Positions 51,746 to 61,265 are shown, counted from the stretch's first letter. The stretch is DNA of 64,000 nucleotides from Winogradskyella vincentii (GCF_020166345.1 NZ_JAIUJS010000010.1:1-64000); one strand, 5' to 3'. Notes: generated by a model not told the origin, from the letters alone. Numbers and translations are program-made.

Positions 51746-53034
51746 TTTATTAATCTATAAATAAGTATAGCTGTTCTTTTAGTTAAGGCTTCGAAAGTGT
51801 TGAGATTTACAGTTTCCTCTGGAGTATGTGCACCTGAGCCCATTGTACCAAATCCATCTAAACAATCAACATATTCTGCAACAAATGAAGTGTCTGCAGC
51901 GCCACGTTTTCCTGGGTCGTAAGCCAATACCTCTCCTTGATTTAAATCCATGCTTACCGTGTTTAATATGGATAATAGCTTTTTATTTCCTTCGGTAGGT
52001 CCCATAGCTGGATAGCTATCTGTAAATGAAATTTCTGCTGAGGTCTGTGGTAAGTTATTCTCAACGATAGCTTTCATTTTTGAACGAGCATCTTCTTTTT
52101 GTTCTTCGGAAATAAATCGCAGTCCACCTTTTACGACAGCAGTTTGTGATACAACATTACTTTTCCCAAAGGCATTACCTTTGCTGGTCATTTCATCTAA
52201 TTCCGTAAATGTACCACCAAGTAATACACCTGGGTTAAAAGTAAGGTATTCTTCGCCTTTTACTGAGGTGTAAAACTCATTTAGTATCCGAGACATTTCA
52301 AAAATCGCACCTGCTCCAACACGCTCATTAAATATTCCTGACGAATGTGCGCGTTTACCAGAAACTTCTAATTTCCAGCCGGAAGATCCTCTTCTGGCAA
52401 CAGTCGCATAGTTAAATCCAGTTGAAGTTTCAAAACCTAAGGCGATATCACTTCGTTTAGCTGCGTTCACTAAATCTTTTCTGCTAATACTTAATGGTTT
52501 TCCTGTGCTTTCTTCATCACCCGTAAAGGCAACAATAATTTGAGCATCATTCAATAGGTCATTTTCATGTAATGCTTTTAATGCATATAAAATGATAACA
52601 TCACCACCTTTCATATCATTTCCGCCTGGTGCATGAGCAATACTATCATTTACCATTTTAAATTCTTGGAAAGGACTGTCTGCCTCAAAAACAGTATCTA
52701 GATGTCCTATGAGTAATAGTTTTTTTCCTTTATTACCAGATATTTCGGCAAAGAAGTGCCCAGCTCTATTCATTTCTTCTGGCATTTCAATCCATGAAGT
52801 TTCAAAATTGATGTCATCAAAAGCATCCTTAAACACCATACCAACTTTCTTAACACCTTCAGGGTTCATGGTGCCACTATTTATATTAACAACTTTCTTT
52901 AAAAAGGAAAGTGCTTCTGAATTGTTTTGCTCAATAGAACTTAAAATTTGCTTTTCTGTTTTTGATAGGTTTTGAGCAAATAAAGCGTGCGAGAATGTTA
53001 TAAAAAGTAAGTAGAGTAATTGCTGAATTTTCAT
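51739..53034 (-). CDS. Secreted M20-family metallopeptidase (glutamate carboxypeptidase-like)
   Basis: 431 residues with a signal peptide (to about 20, ALFAQ). The dizinc site motifs are in order: IGHLDTVFE (His, Asp), GGNDMKGGDVI (bridging Asp), FTGDEESTG (catalytic Glu-Glu) and GFETSTG, with the final His in GSGAHTPEE. The dimerisation domain lies between about 210 and 330. It is probably a periplasmic peptidase that clips C-terminal or dipeptide residues. Confidence 0.9.
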   Translation of the reverse strand: MKIQQLLYLLFITFSHALFAQNLSKTEKQILSSIEQNNSEALSFLKKVVNINSGTMNPEGVKKVGMVFKDAFDDINFETSWIEMPEEMNRAGHFFAEISGNKGKKLLLIGHLDTVFEADSPFQEFKMVNDSIAHAPGGNDMKGGDVIILYALKALHENDLLNDAQIIVAFTGDEESTGKPLSISRKDLVNAAKRSDIALGFETSTGFNYATVARRGSSGWKLEVSGKRAHSSGIFNERVGAGAIFEMSRILNEFYTSVKGEEYLTFNPGVLLGGTFTELDEMTSKGNAFGKSNVVSQTAVVKGGLRFISEEQKEDARSKMKAIVENNLPQTSAEISFTDSYPAMGPTEGNKKLLSILNTVSMDLNQGEVLAYDPGKRGAADTSFVAEYVDCLDGFGTMGSGAHTPEETVNLNTFEALTKRTAILIYRLINQ

Positions 53035-53208
53035 TTTTATTGTTGTTGACTTTATCCTTTAAAGGTAAAAATTAAAATAATTAATGATGAAAAGTCAAAT
53101 TATAGAATTTGTATCTTTCTATTTTAAAAAATTACAGGTTGTATTCTCATAGTATTTTGCATGTTTAATGTGCTAAAGGAATAAAATCATTGTACTAATA
53201 ATTTATAG

Positions 53209-54270
53209 ATGCTAACCAAAAAACGATACTCGGTCAAAGACATGGTCCTTTGGACACGAGGAGAAACTTTAATATATCTTTTATATGCCGGTATAATTAC
53301 TGTATTATACCATGTTTTTGAATTTACTTTTCTAAATGTCCCATGGACACCAGTGGCTTTAATTGGTACAGCCGTTGCCTTCTTAGTTGGTTTTCAAAAC
53401 AATTCTGCTTATGGTAGAATATGGGAAGCTAGAAAAATTTGGGGAGCAATAGTGAACACCTCTCGAACTTGGGGAATGAAGATTCAAGATATGGTTACTA
53501 ATGAGTATTGCGATAAGCCTGTTACCGAAGATGAATTGAAGCAGCATAAAACTAAATTAATATATAGGCATATTGCATGGATGACCGCATTGAGATATGC
53601 TATGCGTCAAAGAAAATCTTGGGAGACACAGCATCAGGCTAAAACCAATCAAGAATGGCGAGATATGATTCATATACCAGAAGAAGTATCTACACTCGAA
53701 GATAATTTATTAATGTATTTATCTGAAGAAGAAAGAACTTATGTTCTGTCCAAAGGCAATAAGCAAACGGCCTTGTTGTATTTACAGTCTAAACATATTA
53801 GAGCCTTAAAGGAAAAGGGACTTATTTGGGAATTTGCTTTTCTAGAGCTTGAGAATATTTTAGAATCATTATTTACACATCAAGGAAAGTCTGAGCGAAT
53901 TAAAAACTTTCCATATCCGAGGCAATACGCGAGCTTATCACTGTACCTTACAAGAGTATTTGCAATTTTATTGCCATTTGGTCTTATTCCTGAGTTTGCT
54001 GAAATTGGTCATTCTATGTCAGATAGTTTTTATTTAATTGGAAAATATTTTATTTGGACAGCAGTACCTTTCTGTGCAATTGTATCATGGGCTTTTCATA
54101 CCATGGAAAGATTGGCAAGAACAGGTGAAAACCCGTTTGAAGGTGGGCCAAATGATGTGCCTATTTCTACGATAGCAAGAGGTATTGAAATTGATTTAAG
54201 GCAAATGTTAGATGAGCAACCAGAGGACATTCCTAGTCAGTTCCCAGAAGAAAAAAACGTTCAGATGTAA
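53209..54270 (+). CDS. Bestrophin-like (UPF0187) ion channel
   Basis: 353 residues. Membrane helices at about 20-40 (LIYLLYAGIITVLYHVF), 45-65, 240-260 and 275-300. The bestrophin-type segments are VPWTPVALIGTAVAFLVGFQNNSAYGRIWEARKIWGAIVN and, near the C-terminus, ENPFEGGPNDVPIS. Bacterial members form pentameric anion or cation channels. Ion selectivity cannot be read here. Followed by a hairpin. Confidence 0.88.
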   Translation: MLTKKRYSVKDMVLWTRGETLIYLLYAGIITVLYHVFEFTFLNVPWTPVALIGTAVAFLVGFQNNSAYGRIWEARKIWGAIVNTSRTWGMKIQDMVTNEYCDKPVTEDELKQHKTKLIYRHIAWMTALRYAMRQRKSWETQHQAKTNQEWRDMIHIPEEVSTLEDNLLMYLSEEERTYVLSKGNKQTALLYLQSKHIRALKEKGLIWEFAFLELENILESLFTHQGKSERIKNFPYPRQYASLSLYLTRVFAILLPFGLIPEFAEIGHSMSDSFYLIGKYFIWTAVPFCAIVSWAFHTMERLARTGENPFEGGPNDVPISTIARGIEIDLRQMLDEQPEDIPSQFPEEKNVQM

Positions 54271-54274
54271 GCAT

Positions 54275-54303
54275 TAAAAAAGCCTATCTACAGATAGGCT
54301 TTG
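54275..54303. terminator. Terminator between the bestrophin and cold-shock genes
   Basis: AGCCTATC (54281-54288) pairs with GATAGGCT (54293-54300). The A run at 54275-54280 gives a T tract on the minus strand, so it suits the cold-shock gene best; the plus-strand tail is weaker. Confidence 0.75.
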
Positions 54304-54330
54304 TTCTTAAAAAGATTGTAAGATATATGC

Positions 54331-54522
54331 TTATATAACTTTTACATTTACTGCATTTAATCCCTTTTTTCCTTCTGTTAAATCGAATTCTACCTTGTCA
54401 CCTTCCCTTACTTCATCAACTAAACCAGAAATGTGTACAAAATGATCTTTGTCGCTTCCTTCTTCTGTTATGAATCCAAAACCTTTAGAATCATTAAAAA
54501 ATTTTACTGTACCAGTACTCAT
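54331..54522 (-). CDS. Cold-shock protein (CspA family)
   Basis: 63 residues, the size of a single cold-shock domain. It has MSTGTVKFFNDSKGFGFITEE with the RNP1 motif KGFGFI and an RNP2-like DHFVHISG. It binds single-stranded RNA or DNA. A monocistronic gene. The name CspA-like is a family label; the temperature response is not visible. Confidence 0.95.
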   Translation of the reverse strand: MSTGTVKFFNDSKGFGFITEEGSDKDHFVHISGLVDEVREGDKVEFDLTEGKKGLNAVNVKVI

Positions 54523-54653
54523 ATTAATATATATTAAATTAAAGTGCGAAAGTAATCTAATTAATTGATTTTCAAGTATTTTATATTTTTAATTTCAAAT
54601 TAAAAAGGTAACTGCCTAAGCCTTAACCTAAAGAGGACACTATTAGGTAAGAC

Positions 54654-56330
54654 TTATAATTTATAATCTGATAATGGTTTGGTAAACTTTTCAGGGTCTT
54701 CAGCTAAATAATAGCGAGGATCATCAATTGCTTCAACAATAATATCTTCAAAGATTGGACTACCTTTTCGCAACAAGACTTTACAGTCTTGACTCAGGTG
54801 CTTTAGTTTTATTTCCTTGCCTTCAGCCTTGTATTTGTTTACCAAGTTGTATATGGCTTCTAATGCTGAATGATCGCTTATACGAGATTCTACAAAATCA
54901 ATTTCAACTTTATTGGGATCATTTTTGACATCAAACTTAGAATTGAAATTTTGAATTGAACCAAAAAATAATGGACCCCATATTTCATAGGTTTTTGTTC
55001 CATCAGGCTGAATACGCTTGCGTGCTCTAATCATTGTTGCGTTTTTCCAGGCAAATACTAATGCAGAAATAATAACACCAGCAATTACGGCAACTGCTAA
55101 ATCTTTCCAGACTGTAATTGCTGATACTGCTATTAAAACAATAGCATCTGAAATTGGTATTTTTCTCAGTATTCTAAAACTACTCCACGCAAATGTTCCA
55201 ATCACCACCATAAACATAACACCTACCAACGCCGCAATAGGAATTTGTTCAATTAATGGTGCTCCGAATAATACAAAGCATAACAATGCTATGGCAGCAA
55301 CGGCTCCTGAGAGTCTTCCACGTCCTCCTGAATCAACGTTGATAATTGATTGGCCAATCATAGCACAGCCACCCATACCTCCAAAAAGTCCATTAAGCAC
55401 ATTTGCTCCACCTTGGGCTATACATTCTCTGTTACCGTTACCTCTGGTTTCGGTTATCTCATCAACTAGATTTAAAGTCATTAAAGACTCAATTAAACCA
55501 ACAGCTGCTAAAATGAATGCTGTAGATATTATTAAATCCCAGTGACCAGCTAAAGTGCCAAAAAGGCCAAAAATCTGATCTTGAAAAGTAGGTAAGCCAC
55601 CTTGTAATCCTTCGCCACCACCTTCTCTAATAAAGCTACCTACTGTGCTCATTTCAATTCCACCAAAGATGGTGATACAAGCAACTGCAATTATTGCAAT
55701 TAATGCCGCAGGAATCTTTTTTGTTAGTTTTGGCAGTCCATACATAATGCCCATGGTTAAGCCTATGAAGCCCATCATTTTCCAAAAAGGAAAATTAGAA
55801 AATAGTGCAGAAAACCATTCGGATGTATTGTTTAGAAATGAAATATCTTTTGGTACAGCGTTTGGAAAAAGTCCAAGCTGAGACAAAAATATGACTATTG
55901 CCAATCCATTAACAAATCCCATCATTACTGGATGTGGAATTAATCTAACAAATTTGCCTAGTTTAAAAATACCTGCTAATATCTGAATTCCGCCTACAAA
56001 TAAAAGGGTGATAAAAAGCCATTGTAAACCAAGATTTTCAATTGGCGCTTCTAACGTCATCCCAACCTCGTTTCCTTTCTGAATCAAGTGTACCATCACT
56101 ACGGCCATAGCACCTGTTGCGCCAGATATCATACCAGGTCTGCCACCAAATAATGCGGTTACTATACCCATCATAAAAGCACCATATAATCCTACCAGAG
56201 GATCTACACCAGCGACAAAGGCAAATGCTACTGCCTCTGGAACTAATGCCAGTGCAACAGTTAATCCTGATAATATATCATTCTTTGGGTTTTGAGTAAA
56301 ATTCTTTCTTGTAGTTTGGCCAAGTATCAT
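54654..56330 (-). CDS. SulP-family (SLC26) anion transporter with STAS domain
   Basis: 558 residues with 10 or more hydrophobic segments, beginning DILSGLTVALALVPEAVAFAFVAGVDP (first helix of the family) and including NVLNGLFGGMGGCAMIGQS. A shortened STAS domain forms the C-terminus (about 460-530: VEIDFVESRISDHSALEAI). Family members carry sulfate, bicarbonate or other anions. Substrate is not evident. No carbonic anhydrase gene is beside it. Confidence 0.88.
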   Translation of the reverse strand: MILGQTTRKNFTQNPKNDILSGLTVALALVPEAVAFAFVAGVDPLVGLYGAFMMGIVTALFGGRPGMISGATGAMAVVMVHLIQKGNEVGMTLEAPIENLGLQWLFITLLFVGGIQILAGIFKLGKFVRLIPHPVMMGFVNGLAIVIFLSQLGLFPNAVPKDISFLNNTSEWFSALFSNFPFWKMMGFIGLTMGIMYGLPKLTKKIPAALIAIIAVACITIFGGIEMSTVGSFIREGGGEGLQGGLPTFQDQIFGLFGTLAGHWDLIISTAFILAAVGLIESLMTLNLVDEITETRGNGNRECIAQGGANVLNGLFGGMGGCAMIGQSIINVDSGGRGRLSGAVAAIALLCFVLFGAPLIEQIPIAALVGVMFMVVIGTFAWSSFRILRKIPISDAIVLIAVSAITVWKDLAVAVIAGVIISALVFAWKNATMIRARKRIQPDGTKTYEIWGPLFFGSIQNFNSKFDVKNDPNKVEIDFVESRISDHSALEAIYNLVNKYKAEGKEIKLKHLSQDCKVLLRKGSPIFEDIIVEAIDDPRYYLAEDPEKFTKPLSDYKL

Positions 56331-56401
56331 AATAGATGTGCTTAAAAGTCGGCAAAGATAAATTATTTAGAATGAAAGCCTAATTTGTATAGCTATCAAA
56401 A

Positions 56402-56430
56402 CAAAAAAGCACCAATAATTGGTGCTTTTC
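56402..56430 (-). terminator. Terminator of the hutU-DUF4136 unit
   Basis: AAAAGCACCAA (56405-56415) pairs with TTGGTGCTTTT (56419-56429), loop TAA; the A run on the left gives a T tract on the minus strand. It lies 22 bases after the DUF4136 gene. Confidence 0.8.
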
Positions 56431-56451
56431 AATACTAGTATTTTTAACGTG

Positions 56452-57000
56452 TTATTTTTCTGGTGGGAATTGCATCAAAGTTTTCTGAACAAATTCCTTA
56501 ATGCGAGCCTCTTTCTTCTCAACGTTTTTTGTTACCAAATAACCAGTTCCTGAGCCTTGCCAAATTAATTCCTTCTTAGCGTTATCAATTATATCAATGT
56601 AAAGCATACCTTCTGTGCTCGTAGAAACTTGGTTGCCGCCCCAGCCAGGACCCCAGCCCCAGCCACCGTAGCCTCCCCAGCCCCAGCCGCCCCAACCCCA
56701 GGCATTGTTATAAACATCTACTCTTTGGGTTGATTTGGTGAACATGCTAACTAACATATCTGGATCTTCTGATTTGGTGTAGCCCTTAGCAAGTAATTCA
56801 GTCTCAATAGCTCTCAAGATCCTACGTTTGTCTAAGTCACTGATTTCTGCTTTATCAATACCCGGCTTAAAAAAAGCAAAGGTCTTGTATTGGTCAAAAT
56901 TTGCTTCTCTATCATAATCTGCTGCAACTCTTACAGAGCTACATGATGTTAAAACAAGAGCAAAAACTAAAATGGGGATAAATTTTAATAATTTTTTCAT
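56452..57000 (-). CDS. DUF4136 lipoprotein with Trp/Gly-rich stretch
   Basis: 182 residues with a lipobox (LVLTSC, Cys20). The DUF4136 pattern is clear: YDREANFDQYKTFAFF, DLDKRRILRAIETELLAKGY, DPDMLVSMF, then IDIIDNAKKELIWQGSG. Between about 98 and 124 lies a low-complexity run of Trp, Gly and Tyr (AWGWGGWGWGGYGG), a common insertion in this family. It starts 11 bases after hutU and is probably co-transcribed. Function unknown; an envelope role is likely. Confidence 0.85.
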   Translation of the reverse strand: MKKLLKFIPILVFALVLTSCSSVRVAADYDREANFDQYKTFAFFKPGIDKAEISDLDKRRILRAIETELLAKGYTKSEDPDMLVSMFTKSTQRVDVYNNAWGWGGWGWGGYGGWGWGPGWGGNQVSTSTEGMLYIDIIDNAKKELIWQGSGTGYLVTKNVEKKEARIKEFVQKTLMQFPPEK

Positions 57001-57011
57001 ATCACTTTTTT

Positions 57012-59021
57012 TTAAATTTTTTCCAATAAACTATCATCAACTGGGTTTGGTAATGTTACTTTTAAGTTTGGTTCGGCTACCATAGCTCTTTTAATCGCGA
57101 AAATGGCGCCTTCATTTCGTGCCCAACTTCGTCTTGAAATTCCGTTGTTTACGTCCCAAAATAACATTTGTTTTAAACGTCTTGATGCTTCATTAGTACC
57201 ATCAAGAACCATACCAAAGCCACCATTAATTACTTCGCCCCATCCAACGCCACCACCATTGTGAATACTTACCCAAGTTGCTCCTCTAAAACTGTCTCCA
57301 ATCACATTATGAATAGCCATATCTGCTGTGAATCTTGAACCATCATAGATATTACTTGTTTCCCTGTAGGGCGAATCTGTTCCGGAAACGTCATGATGAT
57401 CTCGGCCCAAAATAACTTCACCAATTTCACCTTTTTTAATTGCCTCATTAAATGCCTCAGCAATTTTTACACGACCTTCAGCATCTGCATATAAAATTCT
57501 TGCCTGTGAACCCACAACCAATTTATTTTCTTGAGCTCCTTCAATCCACTTTATATTATCGGCCATTTGTTGCTGAATCTCCTTTGGTGAATTCTGCATT
57601 ATTTTGTTTAATACATCACAGGCAATTTTATCTGTTTTTTCTAAATCTTCAGGTTTTCCGGATGCACAAACCCATCGGAATGGTCCAAAACCGTAGTCGA
57701 AACACATTGGTCCCATTATATCTTGTACATAACTAGGATACTTAAATTCTCTGCCTAATTCACAACCGTCAGATAATACATCTGCTCCAGCTCTTGACGC
57801 TTCAAGTAAAAATGCATTTCCGTAATCAAAGAAATAAGTGCCTTTTGCTGTGTGTTTATTTATTGCAGAAGCGTGTCTTCTTAATGCTTCTTGTACTTTC
57901 TCTTTAAATTTCACAGGATCACTTGCCATCATATCATTGGCTTCGTCAAATGATAATCCAACAGGATAGTAACCTCCAGCCCAAGGATTATGCAATGATG
58001 TTTGGTCGCTTCCTAAGTCGATATGAACATTTGCTTCATCAAATTTTTCCCATACATCAACAACATTACCTAAATATGCAATTGAAACGGTTTCATTTTT
58101 CTCTTTTGCATGTTCCACTCTATACACCAATTCATCAAGATCAGTAATTTTTTCATCTATCCAACCTTGATCCAATCTAACTTTTGTGATTTTAGGATTT
58201 ACTTCTGCACAGACTGTGATGCATCCGGCAATATTACCCGCTTTTGGTTGAGCTCCAGACATACCGCCAAGGCCAGATGTAACGAATAAGTTTCCTTTTG
58301 ATGATTTTCCAATTTTTCTAAATCCGTTTAATACTGTAATTGTGGTACCATGTACAATACCTTGTGGTCCAATGTACATGTAGCTTCCGGCTGTCATTTG
58401 GCCATACTGTGTTACACCAAGCGCATTATACTTTTCCCAATCATCAGGCTTAGAATAATTTGGTATCATCATACCATTTGTAACAACAACGCGTGGTGCG
58501 TCTTTATGAGAAGGGAATAAACCCATTGGATGACCAGAATACATAACCAGTGTTTGCTCGTCATTCATCTCTGCCAGATATTTCATTGTTAATCTATATT
58601 GTGCCCAATTTGAAAAAACACCACCATTTCCACCATAGGTAATTAGCTCATGAGGATGCTGCGCGACTGCATAATCTAAATTATTTTGAATCATAAGCAT
58701 TATACCAGCGGCTTGTTTAGACTTTGCTGGATATTCATCAATTGGTCTGGCGTACATTTTATAGTCTGGACGCAGTCTATACATGTAAATACGGCCGTAA
58801 GTATCTAGTTCATTTTTAAATTCCGGGAGTAATGTTGCATGATGCTTTTTATCAAAATAGCGCAGGGCATTTTTTAAGGCTAATTTTTCTTCTTGATCAG
58901 ATAAAATAGCTTTTCGCTTTGGAGCGTGATTTATTTTTGTGTCATATGGTTTTTGCTCAGGTAATTGCTCTGGAATTCCCTCCAATATCTGGTCTTTGAA
59001 TGATGTTTTAGTTGTTTGCAT
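57012..59021 (-). CDS. hutU: Urocanate hydratase
   Basis: Second enzyme of histidine degradation (urocanate to imidazolone propionate), with tightly bound NAD. The 669-residue protein contains YGGNGGVFSNWAQYRLTMKYL, TYGGNGG, MYIGPQGIVHGTT, GLGGMSGAQPKA (NAD loop), DQTSLHNP, GPFRWVCASG and GVGWGEVINGG. It is of the long (about 670-residue) form, where E. coli-type enzymes have about 557. hutH and hutI are not nearby. It shares one base with the small gene upstream. Confidence 0.95.
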   Translation of the reverse strand: MQTTKTSFKDQILEGIPEQLPEQKPYDTKINHAPKRKAILSDQEEKLALKNALRYFDKKHHATLLPEFKNELDTYGRIYMYRLRPDYKMYARPIDEYPAKSKQAAGIMLMIQNNLDYAVAQHPHELITYGGNGGVFSNWAQYRLTMKYLAEMNDEQTLVMYSGHPMGLFPSHKDAPRVVVTNGMMIPNYSKPDDWEKYNALGVTQYGQMTAGSYMYIGPQGIVHGTTITVLNGFRKIGKSSKGNLFVTSGLGGMSGAQPKAGNIAGCITVCAEVNPKITKVRLDQGWIDEKITDLDELVYRVEHAKEKNETVSIAYLGNVVDVWEKFDEANVHIDLGSDQTSLHNPWAGGYYPVGLSFDEANDMMASDPVKFKEKVQEALRRHASAINKHTAKGTYFFDYGNAFLLEASRAGADVLSDGCELGREFKYPSYVQDIMGPMCFDYGFGPFRWVCASGKPEDLEKTDKIACDVLNKIMQNSPKEIQQQMADNIKWIEGAQENKLVVGSQARILYADAEGRVKIAEAFNEAIKKGEIGEVILGRDHHDVSGTDSPYRETSNIYDGSRFTADMAIHNVIGDSFRGATWVSIHNGGGVGWGEVINGGFGMVLDGTNEASRRLKQMLFWDVNNGISRRSWARNEGAIFAIKRAMVAEPNLKVTLPNPVDDSLLEKI

Positions 59022-59182
59022 TACTTAGTTTTTAAAGCATCCTTGTTAAAACCGTACGGACAATGTCTGCATCCACTTTCGCAACAATATCCTCTTTTAA
59101 GATGATATTGTTCGGTAAAGCAACGGTATCCTTCTGGCGTTAAATAATAATCACCTTCTTCTATTGGGACATATTTCTTCAT
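59021..59182 (-). CDS. DUF5522-like small cysteine protein
   Basis: A 53-residue gene, ATG at 59182 and stop TAA at 59021-59023, overlapping the hutU ATG by one base. The protein contains YYLTPEGYRCFTEQYHLKRG, then CCESGCRHCPYGF, the four-cysteine pattern of DUF5522, a family of tiny conserved proteins that probably bind zinc or an iron-sulfur cluster. Conserved size, motif and translational coupling to hutU make it a real gene. Confidence 0.88.
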   Translation of the reverse strand: MKKYVPIEEGDYYLTPEGYRCFTEQYHLKRGYCCESGCRHCPYGFNKDALKTK

Positions 59183-59231
59183 CTTAAACAAAGATAATGT
59201 AAATTGGTGTGATTTTTGAAGTCTATAACTT

Positions 59232-59555
59232 GTGATTCTAATTTCAAAATATATAGTACCAAGAGGTTATTTAGGAATAACCTTATTTCCTTTTATGTTA
59301 TTGAAAAACAAAGCGTTATCAAAAAACAGTGTTTTGATTAATCATGAAAAAATTCATTTAAAACAACAGCTGGAATTGTTGGTGATCCCATTCTTTATTT
59401 TATATGGATTAGAATTTGTTATTCGTTTAATAAAACACAGAAATTGGCATTTGGCTTACAAAAACATTTCATTTGAAAGGGAAGCATATATAAATGAAAG
59501 TAATTTTGACTATATAAGAAATAGGAAGAATTGGAGTTTTATGAATTATTTTTGA
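59232..59555 (+). CDS. Small membrane protein with HExxH motif
   Basis: 107 residues from a GTG at 59232; the sequence around the start is conserved-looking (SKYIVPRGYLGITLFPFML) but the start is not certain. It has INHEKIH (His38, Glu39, His42), a membrane segment at about 48-66 (ELLVIPFFILYGLEFVIR) and FEREAY (Glu82, Glu84). HExxH followed by a distal Glu resembles the core of M56/M48-type zinc peptidases in a minimal form. The function is unknown. It stops 8 bases before the next gene. Confidence 0.65.
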   Translation: MILISKYIVPRGYLGITLFPFMLLKNKALSKNSVLINHEKIHLKQQLELLVIPFFILYGLEFVIRLIKHRNWHLAYKNISFEREAYINESNFDYIRNRKNWSFMNYF

Positions 59556-59562
59556 CAACTAT

Positions 59563-60474
59563 ATGCAAGCCAATAAGACTTCAAGAATTCAAGAAATATT
59601 ACTCAGTAACGACAAGGATATAAGCTTGTTTATAAAACGAGAGGACGAACTACATCCTTTTATTTCAGGAAATAAATATAGGAAGCTCAAATACAATTTA
59701 ATTGAGGCTAAAAATCAAGAAAAGAATACTATTCTGAGTTTTGGTGGCGCTTTTTCAAATCATATTGCGGCTATAGCATATGCTTCTGAGATTAATGGAT
59801 TTAATTCGGTTGGTGTTATAAGGGGAGAAGAATTGGTTGATAAAATTGAATCCAATCCAACTTTGAAGTTTGCAAAATCTTGCGGAATGAAATTCTTTTT
59901 TGTTAGTAGAGAAACATATAGAAATAAGAATGACCAATCGTTTATTAAAGAATTACAAAATAGATTTGGAGATTTTTATTTGGTACCTGAAGGAGGAACT
60001 AATGAACTTGCTATTAAAGGTTGTGAGGAAATTTTGAAACAAGAAGATAGAAATTTCAATTTTATATGTACTTCTGTTGGTACAGGTGGAACAATATCTG
60101 GATTGGTAAATGCATCTGATACTAATCAAAAAATATTAGGTTTTCCGGCGTTAAAAGGTGATTTTTTAAAGGAAGATATTCGTAAATTTGCCAATCAAAA
60201 AAACTGGGAGTTGATTACCGATTATCATTTTGGTGGATATGGAAAAATAAAGCCAGAATTAATTACGTTTATTAATAGTTTTAAAGACAAATTTGGTATT
60301 CCGTTAGATCCAATATATACAGGAAAAATGATGTATGGGATTTTTGATTTGATAGGTAAAGATTTTTTCCCCAAGAATTCTAGAATTCTTGCTATCCATA
60401 CAGGCGGTTTACAGGGGATAAAAGGTATGAATATTAGATTAAAACAGAAGAACTTACCATTGATTAAAGTATGA
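59563..60474 (+). CDS. PLP enzyme of the D-cysteine desulfhydrase / ACC deaminase family
   Basis: 303 residues. The PLP lysine lies in FISGNKYRKLKYNL (about 38-51), followed by the family loop SFGGAFSNHIAAIA and the phosphate-binding TSVGTGGTISGL (about 165-180). These are typical of D-cysteine desulfhydrase and 1-aminocyclopropane-1-carboxylate deaminase; D-cysteine desulfhydrase is the more common activity in bacteria. It overlaps the glucosaminidase gene by 4 bases. Confidence 0.85.
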   Translation: MQANKTSRIQEILLSNDKDISLFIKREDELHPFISGNKYRKLKYNLIEAKNQEKNTILSFGGAFSNHIAAIAYASEINGFNSVGVIRGEELVDKIESNPTLKFAKSCGMKFFFVSRETYRNKNDQSFIKELQNRFGDFYLVPEGGTNELAIKGCEEILKQEDRNFNFICTSVGTGGTISGLVNASDTNQKILGFPALKGDFLKEDIRKFANQKNWELITDYHFGGYGKIKPELITFINSFKDKFGIPLDPIYTGKMMYGIFDLIGKDFFPKNSRILAIHTGGLQGIKGMNIRLKQKNLPLIKV

Positions 60475-61262
60475 AAAAAGGTATAAAATATATTGCTATA
60501 ATACTTTTTGTTTTTGGTTGTGGGCCAAAAAAGGGGATAGTGACTAAGAAAAAGGACGATAATGAAAAAACAGTAGTAGTTACTTCAGATTCTGAGAAGG
60601 ACAATGATTCTAATAAAGAATTAGTATCTAAACCACTTAGCTCGGTTGATGCCTACATCTCAAAATATGCGTCTATAGCTAAAGCTGAAATGCAAGAATC
60701 AAAAATACCAGCAAGTATAACACTGGCTCAGGGAATTTTAGAATCAGGTTCTGGCAAAGGCAGGTTGGCAGTAGAGGCAAATAACCATTTTGGTATAAAG
60801 TGCCATGGATGGAAAGGGGCAAAGATTTATCATGATGACGATAGGTCTCAAGAATGTTTCAGAAAATATCAAAAGGCAGAATTATCATACAGAGATCATT
60901 CAGAGTTTTTAACAGGCAGAAAACGATATTCAAAATTGTTTCAGCTAAAACCAGATGATTATAAAGGCTGGGCAAAAGGTTTGAGAGTAGCTGGTTATGC
61001 CACAGATAGAAGGTATCCCCAAAAACTCATTAGTTTGATTGAACGCTATGAGCTCTATAGGTATGATGATGAGGTTCTAGGTGGCAAAACACCAAGACGA
61101 GTAATGGTAAACAGTGGTATTACATTTCATATAGTAGAGAAGGGAGATACGCTTTATTCGCTTTCTAGACGATATAAAACAACTGTAGACGCTATTAGAG
61201 GATTGAATAATTTAGATTCTAATGATTTGACCATTGGTCAAGAGCTTAAAATTCCAAATTAA
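60471..61262 (+). CDS. Glucosaminidase-LysM peptidoglycan hydrolase lipoprotein
   Basis: 263 residues with a lipobox (FVFGC, Cys17) and a Lys/Glu/Ser linker. The glucosaminidase (FlgJ/AcmA-like) domain is at about 55-200: ASITLAQGILESGSGKGRLA (catalytic Glu), NNHFGIKCH, CFRKYQKAELSYRDHSEFL and GYATDRRYPQKLI. A C-terminal LysM domain follows (about 220-263: HIVEKGDTLYSLSRRYKT, GLNNLDSNDLTIGQELKIP). It cuts the glycan strand at the outer membrane or periplasm. Confidence 0.93.
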   Translation: MKKGIKYIAIILFVFGCGPKKGIVTKKKDDNEKTVVVTSDSEKDNDSNKELVSKPLSSVDAYISKYASIAKAEMQESKIPASITLAQGILESGSGKGRLAVEANNHFGIKCHGWKGAKIYHDDDRSQECFRKYQKAELSYRDHSEFLTGRKRYSKLFQLKPDDYKGWAKGLRVAGYATDRRYPQKLISLIERYELYRYDDEVLGGKTPRRVMVNSGITFHIVEKGDTLYSLSRRYKTTVDAIRGLNNLDSNDLTIGQELKIPN

Positions 61263-61265
61263 AAT

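Noticed and set aside
55018-55545. 175-codon open frame on the plus strand
   Set aside because: It lies wholly inside the SulP transporter gene on the other strand, with Ala/Ile/Thr-rich composition caused by antisense of hydrophobic codons. No start region or family signature.
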